From assembly GCF_000332455.1 (NCBI RefSeq), contig NZ_AOGY02000038.1, forward strand, positions 62,001 to 126,000: a DNA stretch of 64,000 nt, given 5' to 3'. Position 1 is the stretch's first letter; each line of letters begins with the position of its first letter. A program made the position numbers and the translations under genes. The notes below the pieces were generated by a model that searched no databases, was not told the origin of the DNA, and was given only the letters and a program-made list of their open reading frames with translations. Below, one piece after another: positions 28,751 through 37,446 of this stretch. This DNA is from Leptospira vanthielii serovar Holland str. Waz Holland = ATCC 700522. GTDB taxonomy: Bacteria; Spirochaetota; Leptospiria; Leptospirales; Leptospiraceae.

Positions 28751-28993
28751 ATGATGAATCCTCGACTTTTGGCTATAATTTTATGGGCATTCGTTTTGGT
28801 TTTTGGATGTAAACGAGGTTATTCGGAAGACATCCAAGATTGTAATCCCGTGGCGGATTATTACGATAAAGGAACCCATTACATAAGAAGAGATTTAGTT
28901 CGGGACGATAATACGTTAGATTATAAAAAACTTATGGAAGACACAAAACCTCAAGCTAGCGATTGTTATCCTTCCAATCACGAGGTAAAATGA
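28751..28993 (+). CDS. Small lipoprotein of unknown function
   Basis: 80-residue precursor with signal peptide MMNPRLLAIILWAFVLVFGC (lipobox LVFGC) and a short, charged mature part containing two further Cys residues. The frame stays open upstream to 28613, inside maf antisense, but the signal peptide fixes the start at the ATG pair 28751/28754. Its stop overlaps the start of the following SDR gene by 4 bases (ATGA), so the two are translationally coupled. Function unknown. Confidence 0.65.
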   Translation: MMNPRLLAIILWAFVLVFGCKRGYSEDIQDCNPVADYYDKGTHYIRRDLVRDDNTLDYKKLMEDTKPQASDCYPSNHEVK

Positions 28994-29727
28994 GTTTGTT
29001 TGATGTAAAAGGAAAAACAATTTTAATCACTGGTGCGAGCCGTGGCATTGGAAAAACATTAGCTTTAGGATTTCGAGATGCCGGTGCTATTGTTTATGGG
29101 GCAGGTTCTCGGCCAGAATCAATTGAATGGATGGCCAAAGAAGGGATCAATGGAGTAGTCCTCGATGTTCGTAATGAAGGAGCTGCCTTTGAAGTCATTG
29201 GTCAAATCAAAACGAAACACGGAAGGCTCGATACACTCATTAATAATGCAGGGATTGCCACCAACACTCCTGCTTCTGGATTCAAAGAAGACGAATTACA
29301 AAATATTGTTCAAACAAACTATGTCGGAGTTTTCCGCAATTGCCAAGCATACTACAAACACCATAAAAAAGAAGGTGGGAACATTATCAATGTGGCTTCA
29401 GTTTTGGGTATGGTCGGTAGTAAACTTGCTTCTGTATATTCAGGGACTAAAGGAGCTGTGATTACACTTTCCAAAGCCTTAGCTATTGAATGGTGCAATA
29501 ATGGTTACCGAGTGAATGTAATTTGTCCAGGACTCATTGATACTGAGATGACAGATATGATTAAAGATAAAGAATTTATCATGAAACAAGTGCTTGCTGG
29601 AATTCCGATGGGACGACTCGGAAAACCTGAAGAAATTCTCGGGGCAGCGATTTATTTGGCATCCGATTCTTCTTCCTACATGACTGGCCAATGCATTGTT
29701 CTAGACGGGGGGCTGACTGCACAGTAG
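28990..29727 (+). CDS. Short-chain dehydrogenase/reductase (FabG-like)
   Basis: NAD(P)-dependent oxidoreductase of 245 residues with the classical SDR layout. The cofactor loop is TGASRGIG (about 15-22), followed by NNAG (about 85-88), the catalytic Ser in NVASVLGMVGS and Tyr/Lys in YSGTKGA, and a C-terminal YMTGQCIVLDGGLT. It is a paralogue of the FabG at 58438. Without a fatty-acid cluster around it, the substrate is open. The ATG at 28990 has GAGG 5 bases upstream and overlaps the lipoprotein stop by 4 bases. An in-frame start at 28963 adds 9 unlikely residues. Confidence 0.88.
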   Translation: MSLFDVKGKTILITGASRGIGKTLALGFRDAGAIVYGAGSRPESIEWMAKEGINGVVLDVRNEGAAFEVIGQIKTKHGRLDTLINNAGIATNTPASGFKEDELQNIVQTNYVGVFRNCQAYYKHHKKEGGNIINVASVLGMVGSKLASVYSGTKGAVITLSKALAIEWCNNGYRVNVICPGLIDTEMTDMIKDKEFIMKQVLAGIPMGRLGKPEEILGAAIYLASDSSSYMTGQCIVLDGGLTAQ

Positions 29728-29741
29728 CAGCAATTTAAATT

Positions 29742-30371
29742 ATGATTTTATACCTTCATCCTGAAAATCCAGAAATCCGAAAACTCAAACAGATTTCCGA
29801 ACGATTGAAGGATGGAGCAGTTTATATTTTTCCAACGGACACAGTGTACGCAATCATTGCGGACGCCCATTCGAAGTTGGGTGTAGAGAAGATATACGCA
29901 ATTCGAAAATTATCCAAAGACAAACCACTTTCCTTAATGTGTAAAGATATCTCAATGGCTTCGAATTTTATTGAATACCTGCCCAACTCAGCGTATAGGC
30001 TGATGAAAAGAGTCACTCCTGGACCTTTTACATTTGTCTTAAAGGCAAATAAAAACCTACCCAAACCATCAGTCGCTCATCATAGAGACCGGCAAATTGG
30101 AATTCGAATTCCAGACCATATTTATCTTTCTGAACTTTTAAAAATTCACGATTCTCCATTAACATCAACATCAGCATTTTGTGATGATGAATTTATTATC
30201 GATATAGATGATCTGGAAACCATATACGGAAACCAAGTTGAGGGAATTATCGATGGCGGAATTGTGAAAACAGAACTATCGACAATTTTACAAATCAATG
30301 ATGATTCTATCGATTTAATCCGTGAAGGAAAAGGGTATGAATTGGTATCTTCTGAAATTTCTAATACTTAA
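29742..30371 (+). CDS. YciO-like protein of the Sua5/YrdC/YciO family
   Basis: 209 residues. The N-terminus MILYLHPENPEIRKLKQI and length match YciO rather than the shorter TsaC/YrdC. The KDKPLSLMCKD and RLMKRVTPGPFTFVLKA segments bind ATP/RNA in the family. The Sua5/TsaC S-x-N motif appears as STSAF, without the Asn, as in YciO. Sua5/TsaC proteins make threonylcarbamoyl-AMP for tRNA t6A. YciO has been reported as much weaker in this role. tsaB and tsaE occur 6 kb downstream. It starts 14 bases after the SDR gene. Confidence 0.82.
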   Translation: MILYLHPENPEIRKLKQISERLKDGAVYIFPTDTVYAIIADAHSKLGVEKIYAIRKLSKDKPLSLMCKDISMASNFIEYLPNSAYRLMKRVTPGPFTFVLKANKNLPKPSVAHHRDRQIGIRIPDHIYLSELLKIHDSPLTSTSAFCDDEFIIDIDDLETIYGNQVEGIIDGGIVKTELSTILQINDDSIDLIREGKGYELVSSEISNT

Positions 30372-30422
30372 CAAATGATAGAATTAATTAAAATACCATT
30401 CTCAACGTATGAGTGATCCAAA

Positions 30423-31529
30423 CTAAAAAAGCAAACCTGGGATTTTCTTAAGATGAGATTCATAAGCATACATTCGTTTTTCTGAATGTTTGGGGACTTT
30501 TACGGAAATTTCATTTTGTTTGTATTTTTGAATCGGGATAACTTTATACCCGTGTGGAAAAACCCAAACAGGTTCCGTAGTCACATCTTTGATTCGTTTC
30601 TTTTGTTGTGAGTCTATCTCAAGTTGAAAGGAAAGGATGATTCCTCCATCGGTTGCTTCCCTATTTTGTGCGGATAAAAAGTTTCCGAGAGAATAGGCAA
30701 CCAACCTATCTTCAAAATTCTTCTCTTCTTGGAATAGATCCACTCTCTGGACCACATGGGGATGGCCGCCGATAATGATATCGGCACCTGCCGCAAGTCC
30801 GATGTTTACCCATTTTGTTTGAGAATTATCTGGTTTCTCTTCGTATTCTTTTCCATAGTGATACCAAAGTATAACAAAATGGATTCCATTTTCTTTGGCA
30901 AAACGCACGTCTTCCTGAATCGTTACTTCATGTAACAGACGAACAATCCTATCATTTTTAACAGGAATTCCATTTGTAGAATAAGTGTAGTTGTAAATGG
31001 CAATTTTAATTCCATTTATCTCCTGAAAAAAATCTTTTCGTTCCAAGTAATCAGCGTTACCTTTAAAAGTTCCAATAGGAATCATTCCTTTGGTGAAAAC
31101 GGAATCGATTGTAAAATCAATTCCAAAAGATCCCTTGTCAGCAGAATGGTTGTTCGCTGTAGATAGAATATCAAATCCTGCATTTTGAATTCCTGTTAAA
31201 AATCCGATAGGCGAACCAAACCTTGGATAACCAGTGAATTCATTCGGGTCAGTAGCGATCGTTGTTTCTAAATTTCCTAAAGTTAAATCTGCATCTTGTA
31301 ATAATTTTGAAACGAATTCGAAACTACCAGAAGAATCATAGTCTTTTGTTTTTGGTCTATAATAAGTAGAGATTTGTGAGTTGTGACACATGAGATCACC
31401 CACCACTTTAATTCGCACTTGCCTCGAAAAGTAAACATCAGGTAAGGTGTAGCAAGATAGGAAGGAAATAGTGAAAAACCAAAATAGTATAAAACAAAAG
31501 TATGGATTGATCATTGGTTTTTTGTTCAT
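30423..31529 (-). CDS. CapA-family (PGA_cap) metallophosphatase-like lipoprotein
   Basis: 368-residue protein of the CapA/PgsA family. Several members are needed for poly-gamma-glutamate capsule anchoring, but many have unknown roles. GDLMCHNSQI, LGNLETTI, STANNHSADKG and IGGHPHVVQ are the metal-binding motifs. The N-terminal hydrophobic segment ending in SFLSC looks like a lipoprotein signal. The ATG at 31529 is preferred; an in-frame TTG lies at 31538. Its first codons overlap, on the opposite strand, the first codons of the divergent phosphodiesterase gene. Confidence 0.82.
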   Translation of the reverse strand: MNKKPMINPYFCFILFWFFTISFLSCYTLPDVYFSRQVRIKVVGDLMCHNSQISTYYRPKTKDYDSSGSFEFVSKLLQDADLTLGNLETTIATDPNEFTGYPRFGSPIGFLTGIQNAGFDILSTANNHSADKGSFGIDFTIDSVFTKGMIPIGTFKGNADYLERKDFFQEINGIKIAIYNYTYSTNGIPVKNDRIVRLLHEVTIQEDVRFAKENGIHFVILWYHYGKEYEEKPDNSQTKWVNIGLAAGADIIIGGHPHVVQRVDLFQEEKNFEDRLVAYSLGNFLSAQNREATDGGIILSFQLEIDSQQKKRIKDVTTEPVWVFPHGYKVIPIQKYKQNEISVKVPKHSEKRMYAYESHLKKIPGLLF

Positions 31530-33177
31530 TCTTATCAATTGTGGTTGGGAAGAGGATTATAAACGTGCTGCCTTTTTATCGATGCAACCTGATACAGATT
31601 TAATTTTAGCTCCCTATCCATTCAATATATTTGATAGAGAGGCAAGAGATGCAATCACTCTTTCTCATTATTCTAAAGAAGAGATTAAAAATATTTTAGA
31701 GGATCACGATTTGTCTTGGGAAGAGTTAAAAACCCAATGGAAATTGGATGCAGAGGAAGAAAATTTTTCTAAAGAAGTAAATTATACCTCTCATTATACA
31801 CAATATTTTTATGATACAGAAATTCCCATTTGGATCTATGGTCCTAAATGGATTCGAAACGGCCAATATTCTGATCCCATTAACCAACAGCATATCCCTT
31901 CTATTTACGGAAGACTCCTCGATTTCAAATTTTCCAATACACTCAATACTTCCTATTTAGATAAAATATTCCAGAACCAAAAAGAAAAACCAGAGATCAT
32001 TGTCACAGTTGTCGTGGATCAAGGTGGCAGGCAACTTTACAAAGCTCACAAAGGTTCTTATCCTTTTTTAGAGGGTTTAAAAAACAATTCTGCCTATTTT
32101 AAAAAAGCAAAAGTGGGCCATTTGGAATCCCATACAGCCGTTGGCCACATGGCGATTGGAACAGGAGCTTTTCCCAAAGATTCAAAAATATTCTCAAACG
32201 AAATCTATTCTTATGCTGATGGAAAAGTCCTTCATAGACCAGTATACCAAGGCGCAAATAAAGATTGGGATCTTAGTGAATTAGCAGTTCCAAGTTTTGC
32301 AGATGAATGGGATCTCTTCAACAATAACGAACCTGTGGTTATTAGTCAATGTTATGCGGCTAGAGCATCAGTTGGCATGGCTGGCCATGGAAAACTATTT
32401 AATACTGCTTTACAACAAAAGAACTCGCTTTCTTCAGACTCCGATCATGTGTATTGGCAGGATATTAAAAGTCTATCTTGGTCCACTTACACGAATGCAT
32501 TTCTTACACCAAACTCTGCGCAGAAATACAATTTATATAAGTTTTACTTAGAGAACAAAAAACAAATTTCAACACATTTTGAGGCAAAGGATCCAATTGA
32601 TCTGATTGCAAAAATCCATCATTTTCAAGGCTCAGAATTTCAAGTGAAAATGGATGGGGAACTGTTTCGAGATACTGTTTCAGAGACCATTCTTAATACT
32701 AAAAAAGATAAAGATGGAATCACAGATCTTGCTTATGTGACTCTAAAAGCAACCGACGCGGTGGGTCATTTGTATGGTTGGGAATCAAAAGAAGCAGAAC
32801 AGGTTCTAAAAGCTACTGACAAAGAAATTGAAACCATCTTTCAGTTTTTAAAAGACCATTTTGGAGATAACTTTGTTATGGTGGTAACTGCTGATCATGG
32901 TGCTGCTCCCATGCCTGAAATCTCCAATGGTCTTTTTTTGAGCCATGAACAATTTTTTGCGACAGTGAATGAATTATTACCTGAATCGGAAAGAAACAAA
33001 CGTTCTTTGATTAAATGGGTCGCACATTCTCAACTATCATTCGATAGGGAGCTTATGAAAATGTATCATGTAAGTGAAGAAGCGATCATCAATAAAATTC
33101 TTTCGATCCAAGTGAATGAAAAAAAGTTTTTTCGAAAAGTATGGAGACGAGAAGAGATTCCGAATCTATCTTTCTAA
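31471..33177 (+). CDS. Type I phosphodiesterase/alkaline-phosphatase-superfamily lipoprotein
   Basis: 568-residue precursor. The lipoprotein signal ends in LFILINC (about 17-23). The catalytic fold begins at IVTVVVDQGGRQLY (about 173-186). SHTAVGHMAIGTGAFP carries the Thr/Ser nucleophile region. KATDAVGHLYG and VVTADHGAAPMPE supply His/Asp zinc ligands. It probably cleaves phosphoesters in the periplasm or at the surface; substrate unknown. The GTG start has a good AGGAAGGA site. The divergent CapA gene begins inside this gene. A hairpin spanning the stop codon separates it from the convergent rnr. Confidence 0.82.
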   Translation: MKNQNSIKQKYGLIIGFLFILINCGWEEDYKRAAFLSMQPDTDLILAPYPFNIFDREARDAITLSHYSKEEIKNILEDHDLSWEELKTQWKLDAEEENFSKEVNYTSHYTQYFYDTEIPIWIYGPKWIRNGQYSDPINQQHIPSIYGRLLDFKFSNTLNTSYLDKIFQNQKEKPEIIVTVVVDQGGRQLYKAHKGSYPFLEGLKNNSAYFKKAKVGHLESHTAVGHMAIGTGAFPKDSKIFSNEIYSYADGKVLHRPVYQGANKDWDLSELAVPSFADEWDLFNNNEPVVISQCYAARASVGMAGHGKLFNTALQQKNSLSSDSDHVYWQDIKSLSWSTYTNAFLTPNSAQKYNLYKFYLENKKQISTHFEAKDPIDLIAKIHHFQGSEFQVKMDGELFRDTVSETILNTKKDKDGITDLAYVTLKATDAVGHLYGWESKEAEQVLKATDKEIETIFQFLKDHFGDNFVMVVTADHGAAPMPEISNGLFLSHEQFFATVNELLPESERNKRSLIKWVAHSQLSFDRELMKMYHVSEEAIINKILSIQVNEKKFFRKVWRREEIPNLSF

Positions 33178-33188
33178 AATAGATTCGG
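33160..33188. terminator. Hairpin between convergent genes
   Basis: CCGAATCTAT and ATAGATTCGG form a perfect 10-base stem with a 9-base loop that contains the phosphodiesterase stop codon. It lies 9 bases past the rnr stop. T-runs are weak on both sides, so it may be a shared, imperfect terminator. Confidence 0.5.
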
Positions 33189-33196
33189 AGATTATT

Positions 33197-35389
33197 TTAC
33201 TTCTTTTTGGGAGTGGTTTCGTCTTTTTTGAAGTCTTTTAATTTCAAATAAACTTTGATGTCTTCAAAATCAATTCGATCAAGACTTACCGAAACCGGAT
33301 CACCAATAAAGAATATCTTTGAATATTTTTTTGAATAGAAGGAGAAATCATTTTTAATCACAACTTCAAACTCATCGGTAAATTCCGCTTTATCCAAAAC
33401 TCCTTCCAAATTGGAAATATCCAATTCTACAAAAATTTGAGAAGGTCGAATTCCCACGATAAAACCTTTGAATTCTTTGATCCCGGTGGATTCCAAATAC
33501 CGGAAGGATTTGATTTTGACAATATCACGCTCCGCATCAGCGGCTCTTCGTTCTTCTTCAGAACAATGTAATCCCATGACAGCAATTTCATTTTCAGAAT
33601 AGGTTCTTTCTGTTTCTAGAAGTGTAGCTTGTAAAACTCTATGAACAATCAAATCCGGATAACGTCTGATTGGGGAAGTGAAATGGCAATAGTCTTTAAA
33701 CCCGAGTCCCCAGTGGCCAAGCGGATCTGCTCCGTAGTAGGCTTGCATAAAACTTCTCAAAAGTAGATAATTGAAAATTTTTCCAACAGAGTTGTCTTCA
33801 ATTTCTTTCACAGCTTTCATAATTTCTGCATAACTTGTATCTTTGATTTGGACGTTGTAACCGTTCAGTTGCAGAAAATGATTTAATGTTTCTAATTTCT
33901 CTTCGTCCATTGGTTCATGAATTCGATGGAGTGAAGGTGCTTTCCTTTTTCGCAAAAATTCATCCACTTTCAAGTTGGCAGATAACATAAGTTCTTCGAT
34001 CAGAATATGACTTGTCAAACGTTCTCGATTTTCAATTCCAATGGGTTCTTTTCGTTCATTCCAAGTGATGGTTGTCTCTCTTAAGTTCAGATCGATTCGG
34101 CCTGCAGCCATCCTGCGTTTACGTAAGGCTTCCGTGAATTGAGAAACCTGATACATCCAATTATTTGGATCTTTGGCTTTGATTTCTTCCTCGGCCATTT
34201 CGTAGGTATAACGTGTTTTGACTTTGATTACCGATTTATAAAATTTTGCATTGTAGATGTCACCAGTTTTACTTGCTTCCATTTCTACTGTAAAGGCAAG
34301 CCGATTGGTATTGGCTACCAAACTACATAGGTCTTCGGAAAGGATTGGTGGTAACATGGGAACTACACGATTTGCTAAATAAACGGATGTAGCTCTCTCA
34401 TAGGCTTCTTTATCTAGTGGAGAATCTTTTTCTACATAGTAGGAAACATCCGCGATATGAATCCAAATTCTAAGTCTATTTCCTTCATCGACAAAACTGA
34501 TCGCATCATCGAAATCTTTAGCAGTAATTCCATCGATGGTTACAGCATATAACTCACGTAAGTCGGTTCGCTGATTCCAATCGGAAACAGTTTTTTCAGA
34601 AACTTCTTCTGGAAAATCCAAAGGTATAAAATCTGGATGAACCGGATCATAGTTGTATTTCATTAGAATCCGTTGTAAGTCACTATCCTCTTTCGTGTCC
34701 GATTCAAAACGGATAAAACTCACATCATACATGTTCTCTTGAGGTGGAGCCCCTTCTTTGAATTTTACGATGAGAATGTCGTTTACATTAATAGAATCAA
34801 AAGTATCTTTTAATATGGATTTAACGTGAAGAACACCTTCTTTGTTATCTCCCAACATATCCAAAAAGTTTCCAAAAACAAATTTGTTTGTTTTTTCTCT
34901 GACTCGCATTCTATAGAGAACTCGGCCACGTTTGACAATATTGGTAACTTCTGCTTCGAGTTTGTTTTTCTTTCCCACTCCTAGCGGAATGACTTCAACT
35001 TTGTCACCTGTGATGGCAGAATTGGTCATTGGCCCTGGAACAAAGATATCATTTTTAGAAGGTAGGGCTATAAAACCATCACCTCTTCTGGAGATGGAGA
35101 TTCTTCCTGTTAGGCGAAAAGGGTTGGCAACTGTTAAATACTTTTTATTAGGTATTAATAATCCCTCTGCTTCGAGCAGGTCGATGAGTTGGTCGATAAG
35201 GGATTCGATTTCTTTTCTAGGAACTTTTTCTTTGCGTTTAAAGGATTTTACCTTCTTTGTTTTTGGGTCGGGTCGTTTGAATTCACTTGATTCGGTAAAT
35301 TTTATTTTGATCTCTTGTCTTGTGATGTCCTTTCCAGACCGTTGGTCCAGAAATTCTATTATTTTTCTTTGTATTTTATAGGTATCCAT
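33197..35389 (-). CDS. rnr: Ribonuclease R
   Basis: Processive 3'-5' exoribonuclease that degrades structured RNA and takes part in ribosomal RNA quality control. An N-terminal winged-helix region (about 1-75) is followed by cold-shock RNA-binding domains. The RNB catalytic domain contains AVTIDGITAKDFDDAISF, whose Asp residues bind Mg. A C-terminal S1 domain (about 640-720) ends in a Lys-rich tail. It is 730 residues long, full length for RNase R and longer than RNase II. It starts 4 bases after tsaB and is the last gene of the hslO-tsaE-tsaB-rnr operon. Confidence 0.95.
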   Translation of the reverse strand: MDTYKIQRKIIEFLDQRSGKDITRQEIKIKFTESSEFKRPDPKTKKVKSFKRKEKVPRKEIESLIDQLIDLLEAEGLLIPNKKYLTVANPFRLTGRISISRRGDGFIALPSKNDIFVPGPMTNSAITGDKVEVIPLGVGKKNKLEAEVTNIVKRGRVLYRMRVREKTNKFVFGNFLDMLGDNKEGVLHVKSILKDTFDSINVNDILIVKFKEGAPPQENMYDVSFIRFESDTKEDSDLQRILMKYNYDPVHPDFIPLDFPEEVSEKTVSDWNQRTDLRELYAVTIDGITAKDFDDAISFVDEGNRLRIWIHIADVSYYVEKDSPLDKEAYERATSVYLANRVVPMLPPILSEDLCSLVANTNRLAFTVEMEASKTGDIYNAKFYKSVIKVKTRYTYEMAEEEIKAKDPNNWMYQVSQFTEALRKRRMAAGRIDLNLRETTITWNERKEPIGIENRERLTSHILIEELMLSANLKVDEFLRKRKAPSLHRIHEPMDEEKLETLNHFLQLNGYNVQIKDTSYAEIMKAVKEIEDNSVGKIFNYLLLRSFMQAYYGADPLGHWGLGFKDYCHFTSPIRRYPDLIVHRVLQATLLETERTYSENEIAVMGLHCSEEERRAADAERDIVKIKSFRYLESTGIKEFKGFIVGIRPSQIFVELDISNLEGVLDKAEFTDEFEVVIKNDFSFYSKKYSKIFFIGDPVSVSLDRIDFEDIKVYLKLKDFKKDETTPKKK

Positions 35390-35393
35390 AAAT

Positions 35394-36065
35394 TCATTTG
35401 TGATCTACATAGGTCCCGCGAATGTAATTGGGCAGGAGAGATAAATAGTCGTTTTTATTTAGTTCAGATTTGTTGTATTGTTTCAAACTATACTCTAGTA
35501 TAGACGAAAGATTCAAGTTTGTCGCTTCAATTTTTGTCGCTGATTCTGGGTAAAACTTAGGTAAATTTCCAGTATAGTACCAATTGTTAGGTGTCCATTC
35601 AGTATTTTTAATCTTTAGTTCGATCAATTCTGGAGTAAGGTCAAGGGATTCAGAAAGTTCTATTCCGGTAGAATACTTAGTGTAATATTTCCCCTGTTTA
35701 CCATCTAAACAAAGCAGGGATGTTTTCCCCTCAGACCCTTGGCTTTGTAAACCTACCAAATAAGCTTCCAAACTATCTATTCCAAATACCGGGATCTTCC
35801 ATAACTGTGATAGGTCTCTTGCTGTAGTTACTGTTATGCGAATCCCAGTAAATGATCCAGGTCCAGTAGTGACAATTATGAGCTCGGGTTTGTTTACTTT
35901 TGCCTCTTCGAGAGAAATCCGAATCATCTCTACTAATTTGTAAGATGATTCTTTTGGAGTAGTTTCAGTTAGTTTTGATAAAATTTGGAGGGAGGACTCA
36001 GGCTGATACGATCCAACAAGAACCTGGATCCAATCCTGCGTAGTGTCGAAGTATAGGATATTCAT
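35394..36065 (-). CDS. tsaB: tRNA threonylcarbamoyladenosine biosynthesis protein TsaB
   Basis: Non-catalytic partner of TsaD in the complex that adds threonylcarbamoyl to A37 of ANN-decoding tRNAs. The N-terminus MNILYFDTT and the VTTGPGSFTGIRI segment are characteristic of TsaB (YeaZ). The start at 36065 overlaps the tsaE stop as ATGA and gives 223 residues. An in-frame start at 36086 would add 7 residues inside tsaE. The C-terminal half is divergent, as is usual for TsaB. Confidence 0.92.
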   Translation of the reverse strand: MNILYFDTTQDWIQVLVGSYQPESSLQILSKLTETTPKESSYKLVEMIRISLEEAKVNKPELIIVTTGPGSFTGIRITVTTARDLSQLWKIPVFGIDSLEAYLVGLQSQGSEGKTSLLCLDGKQGKYYTKYSTGIELSESLDLTPELIELKIKNTEWTPNNWYYTGNLPKFYPESATKIEATNLNLSSILEYSLKQYNKSELNKNDYLSLLPNYIRGTYVDHK

Positions 36066-36520
36066 AGAATCTCGTTTTCTGACCATTCTAAAGTATAAGA
36101 GCGAAAGTCGATTGAATCAGACTCGATGGAAAGTAAAATTCGATTTGTTTTTGGTAAGTAAGGTTCTGCAATTTGCCACCATTCGATTGCCGAAACTCCG
36201 TCTTTTCCCCAAATTTCTTCAAACCCCAATTCATCAAGTTCTTCTGGAAATTTGATTCGATACAAATCAAAGTGATACAAACGAAACTTAGGCGAATCGT
36301 AAATATTGTACAAAGAAAAGGTAGGGGAGTTAATTGAACTTTCCGTTTCAAATCGACTAAACCATTCCCGAATGAAAGTAGTTTTCCCAGCTCCCATTTC
36401 TCCAGTAAGCAGTAGAATCGGGAATTGACCTTTCTTTAGAAACTGGGTTACTAACTGGTCTAAACTTAAAAATAGGGAACTCAGTTCCGATTCTCTCAGG
36501 GAGAGAAAAGTTGCCTTCAT
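36062..36520 (-). CDS. tsaE: tRNA threonylcarbamoyladenosine biosynthesis ATPase TsaE
   Basis: ATPase that resets the TsaBD complex during t6A synthesis. Walker A GEMGAGKTTFIRE (about 41-53), the SPTFSLYNIYD switch region and HFDLYRI are the YjeE/TsaE signatures; AIEWW follows. Length 152 is normal. Its start overlaps the hslO stop and its stop overlaps the tsaB start, each by 4 bases, so the three are coupled in translation. Confidence 0.95.
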   Translation of the reverse strand: MKATFLSLRESELSSLFLSLDQLVTQFLKKGQFPILLLTGEMGAGKTTFIREWFSRFETESSINSPTFSLYNIYDSPKFRLYHFDLYRIKFPEELDELGFEEIWGKDGVSAIEWWQIAEPYLPKTNRILLSIESDSIDFRSYTLEWSENEIL

Positions 36521-37371
36521 TGGTTAAAGAACTTCTCCACATCGAAGGAATTAAATTGATAAGCGGTTCTACAAAACTCACACGTGATTTCGATTTTTCC
36601 CATTTCATCAATGATAGAGTCGGCTTCTTGTTTGCCAAGGGAAGCAATGATGTCAGCTACCTTATGCCTAGAACAATCGCATAAAAATTCAGGAGCTTCG
36701 TTACTTAAAATTTCTAAATCGGATCCAATTTCGGTTTGTAAAGATAGAAACATTTCATCCAAACCCAAAGCCCAAAAGGATTCTTTTTGAATCAAAGGTT
36801 GGATTTTTGAAATTAAAAATAAAAAACTATCTTCAGGTGCATCGGGGAGGGCTTCAAAAAACAAACCCTTAGCAGAAAAATCATTTCCAGGAAAATCAAA
36901 AGGGGAAACTTCCATCCCGACAATACCTTTGATTTGTTCAGACTCAGTTAGGTATTTTATAAAATTAACTTCGAAAGTATCTTCTACGAGGTTGGTATAA
37001 GACTGATATGTATCAGAATCAAAGTCCCAACGAATCACTTTCATAATTCCTTGTCCTAATATAAATTCGTTTCGGATATCACCCTCTTCCAGGTTTGCCG
37101 AATAGGCCACAGATTTCATTTTTCCATAGCGATCACTATAGGCTAATGCTTGTTTATTGGAATCATCCTTCCATTGAATGCTAACCTTTTGTTGGTTTTT
37201 TGTCATCTCTGCGAGAAACAACGCACCCATCATGGTTTTGGAAAGGAATACGGACATTTCTTTGTTAAGAGAATGTAGAAACATCGCTTCTTTCGCAGTT
37301 TCTGTGAGATTCACTAGAGTAAATCGATAGTGATGGGAGTTGGATATACCTAAAATAACTTTGTCAGACAT
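36517..37371 (-). CDS. hslO: Redox-regulated chaperone Hsp33
   Basis: Cytosolic holdase activated by oxidative unfolding. The C-terminal zinc switch is intact as C-x-C (C231, C233) and C-x-x-C (C264, C267). The N-terminal domain includes LGQGIMKVIRWD. The ATG at 37371 gives 284 residues, normal for Hsp33. Translation from the open frame start at 37479 would add 36 residues without homology to the family. It heads the hslO-tsaE-tsaB-rnr operon and is divergent from the GH42 gene, with 75 bases between starts that must hold both promoters. Confidence 0.95.
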   Translation of the reverse strand: MSDKVILGISNSHHYRFTLVNLTETAKEAMFLHSLNKEMSVFLSKTMMGALFLAEMTKNQQKVSIQWKDDSNKQALAYSDRYGKMKSVAYSANLEEGDIRNEFILGQGIMKVIRWDFDSDTYQSYTNLVEDTFEVNFIKYLTESEQIKGIVGMEVSPFDFPGNDFSAKGLFFEALPDAPEDSFLFLISKIQPLIQKESFWALGLDEMFLSLQTEIGSDLEILSNEAPEFLCDCSRHKVADIIASLGKQEADSIIDEMGKIEITCEFCRTAYQFNSFDVEKFFNQ

Positions 37372-37446
37372 TATTTGATTGAAAGGGGTGTTTTCTGATT
37401 CAGTTTGTGTCACAAGATAGATTCTGCAATCGCAAAAAGGAAAAAT

